This document shows positions 35,274-43,525 of a DNA stretch of 64,000 nucleotides, in pieces. The stretch is from Streptomyces sp. NBC_01276 (lineage in GTDB: Bacteria > Actinomycetota > Actinomycetes > Streptomycetales > Streptomycetaceae), in the NCBI RefSeq assembly GCF_041435355.1, contig NZ_CP108442.1, forward strand, positions 620,001 to 684,000, read 5' to 3'. How positions within the stretch are numbered: the first letter of the stretch is position 1; every line of letters starts with the position of its first letter. A model generated the notes under the pieces. It did not search any database, was not told where the DNA came from, and worked only from the letters and a program-made list of their open reading frames with translations. The position numbers and the translations under genes were made by a program.

Positions 35274-36254
35274 CTACGCCCTGCGGAGACGGTCGATCAT
35301 GCCATCGATGTCGCGGATCATCAGGTAGTCGCGGATGATGTGGCCGCCCGGCTCCTCGTACCACTCGTGCGGGATGCCGGCGCGGCCGAGGGCGTCCCGG
35401 AACTCCCTCTGTCCGGCCAGTACCTGGGTCTCGTTGAAGGTGTCGAAGGCATTGGTGCGGTCGGGGCTGGTGCCGGCGACCAGGAAGATCCGCTTGTTGC
35501 GGTAGCTCTCCAGCCGTTCCATGGGGTTGTCTGCGGTGACGCGTGCCTGGTCCCAGGGCGCGCCGTAGATCGTGCCGCCCGCGAGGTCCTTGACGGCGGC
35601 GGACACGTTGGCCCAGTGGACCACCGCGCCGCCGTCGCGGCGCACGCTGGCCGGGCCGGAGTGGGAACTGACCGAGGCGAAGTGGCCCCAGTACTTGGCC
35701 GCGTACTTCAGCGCACCGAAGCCGCCCATCGAGAACCCGGAGACGGCGCGGCCGTCGTACTCGGCGAACGTGCGGAAGTTCTGGTCCACCCAGGGGATCA
35801 GCTGGTTGATGTGGAAGCTCTCCCAGTTGCGGGGGCCGACGAAGGTGCTGACCGGGTTGGAGTACCAGCCCGCCTGTCCGCCGTCGGGCATCACCACGAT
35901 GATCGGCTTGCCCGCGGTCCAGGCACGGACTCCGGCGACGTCGAAGGTGATGAAGTCCTGGAGGCCGCCGTGGAGGAGGTAGAGGACGGGGTAGGTGCGG
36001 CCGCTGGTGTGGTAGTCGTCGGGCAGCAGGACGTTGACGGCGGGCTGCCAGCCGATCTCGTTGGTGGCGAAGCGGTAGTACCACATGCGGGGGTCGGCCT
36101 CGCCGCGGTCGACGATGTGCAGCCCGGCGGCGTCGCCGACGGCGCCGGCCGCCGTGGCGGAGGCGAGGACGCCTCCGGCACCGAGGGCCACGGCGGCGGA
36201 GAGTCCGCCGACGGTCCGCAGGACGCTCCTGCGGGTGGGGCGCTGCTCGTTCAC
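35274..36254 (-). CDS. Secreted antigen-85/esterase-D-type hydrolase
   Basis: 326 aa. A twin-arginine signal is visible in 'RPTRRSVLRTVGG', followed by an Ala-rich segment. The mature part has an alpha/beta-hydrolase fold of the Esterase (PF00756-like) group with the nucleophile in 'VSGFSMGGFGALKYA' and a late His in 'EEPGGHIIRDYL'. This fold includes the mycolyltransferases (antigen 85) and feruloyl-type esterases. I chose the GTG at 36254 because GGAGG lies five bases upstream; an ATG at 36266 overlaps the preceding stop. It is the last gene of a four-gene secreted operon. Confidence 0.9.
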   Translation of the reverse strand: MNEQRPTRRSVLRTVGGLSAAVALGAGGVLASATAAGAVGDAAGLHIVDRGEADPRMWYYRFATNEIGWQPAVNVLLPDDYHTSGRTYPVLYLLHGGLQDFITFDVAGVRAWTAGKPIIVVMPDGGQAGWYSNPVSTFVGPRNWESFHINQLIPWVDQNFRTFAEYDGRAVSGFSMGGFGALKYAAKYWGHFASVSSHSGPASVRRDGGAVVHWANVSAAVKDLAGGTIYGAPWDQARVTADNPMERLESYRNKRIFLVAGTSPDRTNAFDTFNETQVLAGQREFRDALGRAGIPHEWYEEPGGHIIRDYLMIRDIDGMIDRLRRA

Positions 36255-36265
36255 GAAATCCTCCA

Positions 36266-37276
36266 TCAGTCGTTGGTGGTCCAGGTGCCCCTGGCCGGGT
36301 TCCAGTGGATCGTGGCGTTCTGGAACTTCTGGGCCTTGCCGTTGCCCGCCTCGTCCGTCTCGTCGGTCACCGGGTAGCCGAAGACCCGCTCGTTGCCGCC
36401 CGCGCGGAAGGCCTCGTAGATCGCTCCCTGGACCGGGTGCGCTCCGGTCTGCGCGGACCACAGGAACAGCGCCTTCTCGAAGAACTGGTACCTGCCCCGG
36501 CTGCCGCCCGGCGACTGGCCGGCCTCCGCCTCGTCCGTCGTCGGGAAGCCCCAGCGGCGTTCCGCGTCGGTGGCCCAGAAGCGCGCGAGGATGTCCCCGT
36601 ACACGGCGAACGCGGCGTCCGGGTGCCAGATGACGATGCCGTTGCGGAACGCCTGGAAGCGCCCGCCCATCATGGAATCGCGTTCACCGGCGACGGGTTC
36701 CCCGAGGGGGCCGCCCGCGCCGCCGAGGGCGGCGAACTTCGCCCCGATGGAGCCGTACGGCATCAGGTCGTCCAGCTGGCCGTACCGGCGCGGGGTGAAT
36801 CCCCGGAGCCCGTCGTTCCATACGCGTTCCTCGGGAACGTGGCCGAAGTCGTACGTCTCGCGCACCACCGGCCGCGTGTGGGCCTCGTCGGCCCAGCGGA
36901 CGAAGAGGGCGACGTGGTCGGTGCCGCCCGAGTCACGCAACAGGGCGTCGCCGGGCTGGAGTTCGTTCGCGGGAAGGTCGGAGGTGACGTTCCACAGGGT
37001 CCAGGTGGTCAGGGACGAGTCCAGGCGCCAGGCCATCGACACGTAGCCCGAGCAGTCCGGCCGGTAGCAGCCGAACTGGTTCTCGTGACAGCCGCTCTGG
37101 CTGTACGGCACCTGCTCGGCGATCCACGACCAGGCCCGGTCCATCACCTCGCCCCGCCCGATGGACCCGCCGCGCGGGGCCGCGACGGCGGCCTGCGGCG
37201 AGGAGAAGGAGATCGCGAGGGCGGCCAGGGCCAGTACCATCGCCCCGATCACACGCTGGAGGGTCGACGCTCTCAT
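36266..37276 (-). CDS. Secreted NlpC/P60-like hydrolase with LGFP repeats
   Basis: 336 aa. A signal peptide covers about residues 1-33. The catalytic region has the Cys in 'YRPDCSGYVSMAW' and the His in 'GTDHVALFVRW', the NlpC/P60 arrangement. From about residue 170 on there are LGFP-type repeats ('GAGGPLGEPV', 'RRWGFPTTDE', 'ERVFGYPVTDE'). LGFP repeats occur in wall-associated proteins, including corynebacterial PS1. The C-terminal half is nearly the same as that of the neighbouring gene, with 13 bases between the two genes. Confidence 0.9.
   Translation of the reverse strand: MRASTLQRVIGAMVLALAALAISFSSPQAAVAAPRGGSIGRGEVMDRAWSWIAEQVPYSQSGCHENQFGCYRPDCSGYVSMAWRLDSSLTTWTLWNVTSDLPANELQPGDALLRDSGGTDHVALFVRWADEAHTRPVVRETYDFGHVPEERVWNDGLRGFTPRRYGQLDDLMPYGSIGAKFAALGGAGGPLGEPVAGERDSMMGGRFQAFRNGIVIWHPDAAFAVYGDILARFWATDAERRWGFPTTDEAEAGQSPGGSRGRYQFFEKALFLWSAQTGAHPVQGAIYEAFRAGGNERVFGYPVTDETDEAGNGKAQKFQNATIHWNPARGTWTTND
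36296..36412. repeat. Copy 1 of a long direct repeat in the LGFP genes
   Basis: This 117-base block is identical to 37320-37436 in the neighbouring gene. A second block (36565-36664 against 37589-37688) differs by about one base. The copies are 1024 bases apart. Between the blocks the genes differ more, so the pattern fits duplication followed by gene conversion. Confidence 0.8.
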
Positions 37277-37289
37277 GGCTGTCTCCCGG

Positions 37290-38324
37290 TCAGTTGTCGG
37301 TGGTCCAGGTGCCCCTGGTCGGGTTCCAGTGGATCGTGGCGTTCTGGAACTTCTGGGCCTTGCCGTTGCCCGCCTCGTCCGTCTCGTCGGTCACCGGGTA
37401 GCCGAAGACCCGCTCGTTGCCGCCCGCGCGGAAGGCGTCGTGGATCGCCCCGTGCACCACGTGCGCGCCGGTCTGCGGGGACCAGAGGAAGAGGCCCCTC
37501 TCGAAGGTCTGGTACCGGCCGCGGGTGCCGCCCGGCGACTGGCCCGCGTCGGCCTCGTCCATCGTCGGGAAACCCCACTGCCGTTCGGCGTCGGTGGCCC
37601 AGAAGCGCGCGAGGATGTCCCCGTACACGGCGAAGGCGGCGTCCGGGTGCCAGATGACGATGCCGTTGCGGAACGCCTGGAAGCGCCCGCCCAGCAGGGC
37701 GTCCTCCTCGGCGCGTACGGGATCCCCGAGGGGCCCGCCCGCGCCGCCCAGGGCGTCGAACTTGGCCCCGATCGAGCCGTAGGGCTGGAACGCCTCGTCC
37801 CGCATCTGCCGGGCCACGCCCTCCGCCTGGGGGTAGCGCTCGGGGTAGGCGGAGCGCTGGACGGCCTGGGCCAGCTCGCCGGCGCTGCTTCCCTCCATGC
37901 CGGGCTCCATCTGCTGGGCCACCTCGAAGAACTTGTTCGCCGCGTAGTCGACGTCGAGGACCTGCTCGGGCGAGCCCCAGCCCTGGGAGGGCCGCTGCTG
38001 GAAGACGCCGAGCGAGTCGCGGTCCCCGCAGTTCAGGTTGTTCATGCGGGACTCCACCCAGCCGGTCTCGAATCCGGCGAGCATCACCTTCTCGGACACG
38101 CCGCGCCGTTGGCCGACCTCGTACACCTTGCGGGTGACCGCGATGTCCCGCTCGGGCGGTATCGCGCAGAACATCTCGGCGGTCGCCGGGTGCCCGAGGG
38201 GTCCCGGCACACCGGGCGGCGTCGGTCCCGCCGCCCGGGCCGGGCCGCCCAGGGTGGTCGCGGTGGTCAGGGCCAGCGCGAGCGCCAGCCCCCGTCCCGC
38301 GTGTCGTACGGCCGGTCCAGGCAC
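37290..38324 (-). CDS. Secreted transglycosylase-like protein with LGFP repeats
   Basis: 344 aa. After a signal peptide (about residues 1-31) comes a ~120-residue lysozyme/transglycosylase-like region ('MLAGFETGWVESRMNNLNCG', 'DSLGVFQQRPSQGWGSPEQV'), where the Glu after 'WV' is the likely catalytic acid. LGFP repeats fill the C-terminal half, matching those of the next gene closely. The two genes therefore carry different wall-cutting domains on a shared targeting module. It starts 34 bases after the lectin gene stop. Confidence 0.88.
   Translation of the reverse strand: MPGPAVRHAGRGLALALALTTATTLGGPARAAGPTPPGVPGPLGHPATAEMFCAIPPERDIAVTRKVYEVGQRRGVSEKVMLAGFETGWVESRMNNLNCGDRDSLGVFQQRPSQGWGSPEQVLDVDYAANKFFEVAQQMEPGMEGSSAGELAQAVQRSAYPERYPQAEGVARQMRDEAFQPYGSIGAKFDALGGAGGPLGDPVRAEEDALLGGRFQAFRNGIVIWHPDAAFAVYGDILARFWATDAERQWGFPTMDEADAGQSPGGTRGRYQTFERGLFLWSPQTGAHVVHGAIHDAFRAGGNERVFGYPVTDETDEAGNGKAQKFQNATIHWNPTRGTWTTDN
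37320..37436. repeat. Copy 2 of a long direct repeat in the LGFP genes
   Basis: Partner of 36296-36412; see that entry. It codes for the final LGFP repeat and the C-terminus of the transglycosylase-like protein. Confidence 0.8.
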
Positions 38325-38358
38325 CTGTGTGCTCCTTCGTGAGGGGATGTCAGGGGGG

Positions 38359-38832
38359 TCAGAACCAGCTCTGGTAGGGGGTGTCGTTGCACGCCCACGT
38401 CCGGAAGCCCAGGGAGCTGTCGTCGATGCACCGGCCGGTGGCCTGGTTCTGCAGGCGGATGCTGCCGTCGCCCCAGACCTTCACCCACCAGCTCTGCTCC
38501 GGACTGGAGTTGCAGCTGCCGACGGTGCGGAACCCGTTGTCGGTGTCCTCGACGCAGCGGCCCGTGTTGACGTTGCGCAGCTGCCGGGATCCGTCGCCCC
38601 AGACGTGCACGGTCCACATCTGCGGGTTGCTGCCGTTGCAGCTCCAGGTGCGGAACCCGTTGGAGGTGTCGTCCATGCAGCGGCCGGTCGCCTGGTTGCG
38701 GAAGCTCTGGACGGCGTCGGCCGGGCGGGCGGGGGCCGCCGAGGCGGCGGGCGCCGCGGCCAGGGCGGTGAGGGAGGCGAGGGCGGTGAGGGCAAGGGCC
38801 TTGCCGGGCAGGGGGGTTCGTGTGACGCGCAT
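38359..38832 (-). CDS. Secreted ricin-type beta-trefoil lectin
   Basis: 157 aa. A signal peptide ends near 'AAPAASAAPARP'. Three repeats follow: 'NQATGRCMDDTSNGFRTWSC', 'NVNTGRCVEDTDNGFRTVGS' and 'NQATGRCIDDSSLGFRTWAC', each with the QxW-like element ('PQMW', 'EQSW', 'YQSW'). This is a complete stand-alone ricin B-type carbohydrate-binding domain without catalytic part. It is the first gene of the secreted operon that continues with two LGFP proteins and an esterase. Confidence 0.93.
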   Translation of the reverse strand: MRVTRTPLPGKALALTALASLTALAAAPAASAAPARPADAVQSFRNQATGRCMDDTSNGFRTWSCNGSNPQMWTVHVWGDGSRQLRNVNTGRCVEDTDNGFRTVGSCNSSPEQSWWVKVWGDGSIRLQNQATGRCIDDSSLGFRTWACNDTPYQSWF

Positions 38833-39036
38833 CGGTGCAGTTCACTTCCATCCGTGAGGGGACCCGCGCCCGCTGCCGACGGGCGTGGGCTCGGTCCGCG
38901 GACCGGCAGACGGCAAGCTAGCGGCGGGGCGCGGGGCGGGGGCATCCGCAACGTTCCGGAGTGACGGCGGGGAGCGCGGGCCACAGACTCGGGGCAGCCG
39001 CCACCCGCGCGGAGGGCTCCTCGGTGCGGGAACCCG

Positions 39037-40596
39037 TCAGCCGGCGGGGGTGGGGCCGGGGCATTCGGGGACGGCGGGGCGGTCCTTGGTGCGCACGGCC
39101 GGCAGCCAGGCGGTGGGGCGGGCCGCGTCCCCGGGCAGGCGGACGCGGAACCACTCGACGGACACGGCGTCCGATTCGTCGATGATGGGCATCCCCCGGG
39201 GGAGCAGGCACTCCACGGCGAGGACCTGCCCGTCCCACACCCGGGTGGCCACGACGTTGTCGGGGGTGTAGGCCTTCAGCGGGTCGATCGCCAGGCCGAG
39301 GCTGCACCGCGGGTTCCGGTCCGTCCGGTTCCGGCATCCCTGCTCGGCGTTGAACACCCGCAGGCTGCCGGTGACTTCGGCCCGGGCGGCCGCGGGTGAC
39401 GCGTCGCGGGCCTGGTGGGGCCAGAGTGCGACGGCCGCCCCGCACACGGCGGCGCCGGCCAGGAGGGCGGCGCGGGCCCGGCGGTGGAGCCGGCGTGCGG
39501 GCGGGGGTGGGGAGGCCGGGTCCGTGACGGCCGGTCCCTCTGCCCGCCGGTCGGCGGCGATGCGGCGGAGCAGGGACTCGGCGGTGTGCGCGGCGCGGGC
39601 CTCGTGGGTGGGCGCCAGGCAGTCGGCGGCCAGCTCGCGCCAGAACGGCGGTACCGCGTGGTCGGTGCGCAGCGCGGCGCGGCCCTCGGCGTACTCCTGG
39701 GCCGCCGCGGCGCGCGCCATCGAGGTGGCGCCCGGGAAGGGCGGGGCGCCGCCCGCGAACACCTCGTGGATCACGATGCCGAGCGCCCAGACGTCGGCGC
39801 TGGGCCGGACCTGGACGCCGTGTTCGCCGAGCGGTGCCCGTCGGCGCTCGGGCGGGAGGTAGTCCAGGGTGCCCATCGGGGGCGCGTACCCGTGGGTGCC
39901 GTGGGTGCCGGTCAGTTCGGTGGCGAGGCCGAAGTCGGCGAGCTTGACCGAGCCGTCCGGCATCAGCAGGACGTTGTCCGGCTTGAGGTCCCCGTGGACC
40001 CAGCCGCTGCGGTGCAGGTGGGCCAGTCCCTCGCAGATCCCGGTGATCAGGCGGGCCCCTTCGGCCACGGTCACCGGGGTGGCGAGCCGGTCGCGCAGGC
40101 TGCGTTCGGCCCGCTCCATGACCAGCACGATCGCGCCGTCCAGGTACGGGTGGCCGGGTTCGCTCAGCACGAAGGAGTCGAGCAGGCGGATCAGCCGGGG
40201 GTGTCCGGCCCTGCGGGCGAGCTCGACCTCGCGCCGGGCGGATTCGGCGATCGCGCGTGCCTGGCGGGGTGCGAGGCCGCCGGTCGGCAGGACCTTCAGG
40301 GCGACCTCCCCGGGCGGGCCTCCGTCCGCCGCGCCCGCGGTGTCGGGGGTGGCGGCCGTGCCGGGCGGGGCCGTCGTTGCGGGCGGGGCCGTCGTTTTCG
40401 CGGGAGGGGCCGTCGTCGCGGGAACCGCCGCCATGCGCGCGGTGCCGGGTGTGGCGTCGGCCGCCCGCCGGCCCGCATGGACCGTTGCCCAGCCGCCGGC
40501 TCCGATCGGGCCGGTGACCTCCCACGCTCCGACGCGGTGGCCGCGCGGCAGCGCTTCGCCGCGGTCACTTCCCGAGGCGTCGGCCGGGCGCTGCAC
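39037..40596 (-). CDS. Ser/Thr protein kinase with extracellular domain
   Basis: 519 aa with GTG start and GGAGGAGGAG upstream. The kinase part has the Gly loop 'GPIGAGGWATVHAG', Lys in 'EVALKVLP', catalytic loop 'HGDLKPDNVLL' (HGD in place of HRD), 'ADFGLAT' and a P+1 region 'MGTLDYLPPE'. A P/T/A-rich insert of ~45 residues separates the Gly loop from the Lys. One transmembrane helix ('AALLAGAAVCGAAVALW') is followed by a ~130-residue extracytoplasmic domain with Cys residues. The start overlaps the FHA gene by 32 bases, so kinase and phospho-reader are coupled. Confidence 0.92.
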   Translation of the reverse strand: MQRPADASGSDRGEALPRGHRVGAWEVTGPIGAGGWATVHAGRRAADATPGTARMAAVPATTAPPAKTTAPPATTAPPGTAATPDTAGAADGGPPGEVALKVLPTGGLAPRQARAIAESARREVELARRAGHPRLIRLLDSFVLSEPGHPYLDGAIVLVMERAERSLRDRLATPVTVAEGARLITGICEGLAHLHRSGWVHGDLKPDNVLLMPDGSVKLADFGLATELTGTHGTHGYAPPMGTLDYLPPERRRAPLGEHGVQVRPSADVWALGIVIHEVFAGGAPPFPGATSMARAAAAQEYAEGRAALRTDHAVPPFWRELAADCLAPTHEARAAHTAESLLRRIAADRRAEGPAVTDPASPPPPARRLHRRARAALLAGAAVCGAAVALWPHQARDASPAAARAEVTGSLRVFNAEQGCRNRTDRNPRCSLGLAIDPLKAYTPDNVVATRVWDGQVLAVECLLPRGMPIIDESDAVSVEWFRVRLPGDAARPTAWLPAVRTKDRPAVPECPGPTPAG

Positions 40597-41356
40597 CCTC
40601 TCCTCCTCCGGCCCGGGGCGGCAGCAGCGCGAGGTGCTCCTCCCGCACCAGCCCGAACCGCAGCGCGAGTCCGACGAGCGACTCCCGCTTGCCGTTGCGC
40701 CGGGGGCCCCTGCCGGGGCCGGTCTCGGCGGGGGCGCTGATCCGCGTCTTCTCGTCGGCGAGGTAGTCGATGTGCGAGGTGACCGCGCGGGCCGTCAGCT
40801 GCGCGCAGCCCGGCAGTCCCGCGAGCCGCTCGACGATCTCGGGGGTGGTGGGCACCGCGACCGGGGACTCGTCACGCAGCCGCGGTTCGCAGAGCGCGAC
40901 CAGGACGAGGAAGTAGATGGCCGTCTCGTCGAGGGAGTACGCCGTGACCGTGGGGCTCCCCCAGGAGCCGCCCGTACCGGCCGGGTCCAGGTAGACGTGG
41001 TCGGGCGCGAACACCTGGAAGGAGACCGTGGCCTCCCCGCGGGTGGGCAGCACGACCCGCGAGAACTCGAAGGGGATCGGTGCCCCGGCCCGTCGCGGCG
41101 GCACCCGCAGGTACTCCCCGGCCCCCTCCGGGTTCTCCACCAGGTAGCTCTGGGTCGTGCTGTGGTTGCTGAGCTGCCAGTGGTCGTCCGTCACCCGGAT
41201 CTCCCCGGCCAGCCGGGAGATCGCCGCGTCGACGAGGCGGAGTTCGACGGGGGTGGTCTCGGAACCCCGCCCGAAGCGCGCCGATTCCCCCGGCCCCAGC
41301 CGCAGGGTCACCGCGTCACCGCTCCCCCGCGGCAGGTGGATCAGTACCCCGCTCAC
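40565..41356 (-). CDS. FHA-domain protein with C-terminal helical region
   Basis: 263 aa. The N-terminal ~100 residues show an FHA-like pattern: 'SARFGRGSETTPVELRLVDA', 'ISRLAGEIRVTDDHWQLSNH' and 'STTQSYLV' (positions of the Arg, Ser and Asn residues that bind phosphothreonine). The C-terminal ~140 residues are helical and basic and could include a winged-helix-like element. The GTG at 41356 has AAGGAGGGG upstream; an in-frame GTG 24 bases earlier lacks one. It is the likely substrate or reader of the kinase encoded next in the operon. Confidence 0.8.
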   Translation of the reverse strand: MSGVLIHLPRGSGDAVTLRLGPGESARFGRGSETTPVELRLVDAAISRLAGEIRVTDDHWQLSNHSTTQSYLVENPEGAGEYLRVPPRRAGAPIPFEFSRVVLPTRGEATVSFQVFAPDHVYLDPAGTGGSWGSPTVTAYSLDETAIYFLVLVALCEPRLRDESPVAVPTTPEIVERLAGLPGCAQLTARAVTSHIDYLADEKTRISAPAETGPGRGPRRNGKRESLVGLALRFGLVREEHLALLPPRAGGGEGAAPGRRLGK

Positions 41357-41992
41357 TGCCCCCTCCTTGCTCCGTGTCACCGGTCGTCACGCGGCGAAGG
41401 GTACACAGGCCGGACGGGGGCTCCCGGGGGCGCTTTGGCTGCTTTCGTAGCCCCGCGTGCCGTCCCGCGCGGCCCGGCCGACCGCGTCCCCGGTGCCCCG
41501 CGCGGGCCCGCCGCCGCCCCCGGCGCCGCCCGGCGGGGCCGGGCCGGGGGCCGGTCCCGGCCGGGTCGGGTCGGGGACCGGCCGTCGGCGGCGGGCGGCG
41601 CCCCGGCCCGGCGCGGCGCGTCATCGCTGGTCAGGGGCCGGATCGGGGCCGCCCGCCGGTCCGCCTCGGACGCCGGGTCCCGCGCCGGCGGGCCGGGGCG
41701 TAGACGGGAAGGGGGCTCGGACCCGTCGGGTGCGCCGTCCCCCTCCCCCGGCCACCGGGCGGGCCGGGCGGCGACCCGGCGCAGGCCCCGGGGTCGGCCG
41801 GAACGAGCCCGGGACTGGCGGTTTTCCGGCGGGAACCGCGTCAACGCCCTTGACGTCGAGGCCGGTTCCGGCCCTGCGCGGCCGCCCCTCCGCCAACTTC
41901 TGGCCGGAAGACCCGCGGAGCGCTATGATCACCGCGATGACCACCGAAACCCTTCACAGATCGGGGGTCCCGTCCACGCAAGGTGAGCGCTG
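41357..41992. other. Divergent intergenic region, 636 bases
   Basis: Very G+C-rich DNA between the FHA gene and the MoxR-module operon. Open frames here are Pro/Arg/Gly-rich and not convincing. Near the right end TATGAT at 41924-41929 could be a -10 element, and a short reading frame (41925-41993) runs into the next gene. Nothing else was recognised. Confidence 0.4.
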
Positions 41993-41993
41993 A
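41925..41993 (+). CDS. Possible short leader peptide coupled to the MoxR operon
   Basis: 22 codons from the ATG at 41925, or 18 from the ATG at 41937. The stop TGA shares its A with the ATG of the next gene (TGATG), the layout of translational coupling. If TATGAT (41924-41929) is a promoter -10 box, transcription would begin at about 41936 and the ATG at 41937 would be leaderless. The product has no recognisable features. It may only serve to control translation of the operon. Confidence 0.3.
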   Translation: MITAMTTETLHRSGVPSTQGER

Positions 41994-43420
41994 TGCTCAC
42001 TCACGACGTGTACGGGGATTCCCGCCTTTCCCTCTGGCTGCGCGTGCGCGAGTTCGCCGTGCCGGCCACCATGATCGAGACCGCCACCACCCGCCGCCGT
42101 GCGGGCGACTGGGCGGGCGCCTGCGCCGCCGCGGGCATCGATGTCGACCTGGACCTGCGCCGACTGGCGCGCACCCACGGCCGTGACCTGGCGGCGCGGA
42201 TCCGTGCGGACCTGCGCCATCTGGCTCCGGACCTGTTGCGCTGGCACCTGCCGCGGGTCGCTCCCGACGGGCTGCTGCGTCCCGGGCTGACCCTCACGCT
42301 GGCCCGGTACGAGGGCGCGGGGTACGACGGTTCGTGCCCGGTGCACCTCGTGGTGCGGACGCCTCCCGCCTGGGCGGACGGGGGCCAGCGGTTCAGCCTC
42401 GCGCTGTACGACCGCTCCCGCCCCGAACCCGGTGAACCACGCCATCCCCACCCGCGCCCCGACCGGCGGTTCCGCCTCGACCTGCACCGCCACCTCTGGG
42501 ACGCGCGCCGCAGCGACGAGTTGCGGATCCGCGCCGGAGCGGGCGCGCCGCCGGCCGGTGGTGGTGCCGTCGCGCGTCCGGAGCCGCCGGTAACGGTCCC
42601 GGACGGGCACCGCTTCGCCGTCGGCCGGTGGGCGGCCGAGGCCGGGATCCTGCTCCGCGCCGAGGGGCGCGCCGCCGGAGCCGTCACCGTACGGCTCGGC
42701 ATGCGTCGGCACCTGCTCCTCGACCTGGCTGCGGACGGGGACGGCTCCGGGCCGCCCGCGCTCCGGATCACGACCGTGTCCGGGGACGCCGCCGCCTCCG
42801 TGACCGGGGACCGCGACGCGCGCGTCCTGCCCGTCCTGCCCGACGCGGCGACCCGGGTGCCGCCCGACCTGGAACTGCTGCGTGCCGGACTGATCGAGGC
42901 CGGCCGGCTCCACCCCCTGGTCGCGTCCGCCCTGGAGCCCGGGTACACGCCGGCCGGCCCTCGGCGGGACCCGTACCCGCCCGGCGGGCCCCGGCTCGTC
43001 GAGTGCCGGGGCGCCCGGCACCGGATCGGCCCGGTCGGCGGGGTGCTGACCGCGCTGGACCACGGTCCGGACGAGATCCGGCGCGAGGAACTGCTGGTGG
43101 CGCTGGGCGGGACCGCGCTGCCCTGCCTGCGCGCCATCGACGAGGCGCACCGCCGTCCCGACTGCCTCACCGGCGTCCGCGAGCGCCTCGACCACGGGGA
43201 CACCGCCGGCGCGCTGGCCGTCGTGGAGGGGCTCCTGGGCCCCGACGCGGTGCTGCGGGGCGGCGCCCTGCGGGACGAGCTCCGGGCGGCGGCGCAACGG
43301 CGCCTCACGTACGGACTGTTCCGGGCGGGCCTGGCCGGGCCCGGGCCCGGCCGCGTCCTCGACGGGCGGAGCCGTCCGCGCGGCCACCGCCCACGACCCC
43401 GTCTCGCGACGGCCCGCTGA
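41993..43420 (+). CDS. Uncharacterised protein of a MoxR-VWA module
   Basis: 475 aa, soluble, Arg/Ala/Leu-rich. I recognise no domain. 'RRRAGDWAGACAAAGIDVDL' near the N-terminus and 'LDHGDTAGALAVVEGLLGPD' near the C-terminus look like helical adaptor segments. The middle (about residues 200-300) is beta-rich. It precedes a MoxR ATPase and a VWA protein on the same strand, the place of the third, variable component in three-part MoxR-VWA systems. A substrate- or partner-binding role is therefore plausible. Confidence 0.8.
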   Translation: MLTHDVYGDSRLSLWLRVREFAVPATMIETATTRRRAGDWAGACAAAGIDVDLDLRRLARTHGRDLAARIRADLRHLAPDLLRWHLPRVAPDGLLRPGLTLTLARYEGAGYDGSCPVHLVVRTPPAWADGGQRFSLALYDRSRPEPGEPRHPHPRPDRRFRLDLHRHLWDARRSDELRIRAGAGAPPAGGGAVARPEPPVTVPDGHRFAVGRWAAEAGILLRAEGRAAGAVTVRLGMRRHLLLDLAADGDGSGPPALRITTVSGDAAASVTGDRDARVLPVLPDAATRVPPDLELLRAGLIEAGRLHPLVASALEPGYTPAGPRRDPYPPGGPRLVECRGARHRIGPVGGVLTALDHGPDEIRREELLVALGGTALPCLRAIDEAHRRPDCLTGVRERLDHGDTAGALAVVEGLLGPDAVLRGGALRDELRAAAQRRLTYGLFRAGLAGPGPGRVLDGRSRPRGHRPRPRLATAR

Positions 43421-43525
43421 CCCCTCCGGCCGGGGTCCGCCGTACCAGCCCTCCCCGCCGCACCCCTGCTTCCGCATGCCCGCCCGCCTGCCCGCCCGTC
43501 TCCCGCGAACCCACAGGTGATCGAT

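Noticed and set aside
41457..41993. 178-codon frame upstream of the MoxR module
   Set aside because: Pro/Gly/Arg-rich with no ribosome binding site; only its last 18-22 codons could be a leader peptide, reported separately.
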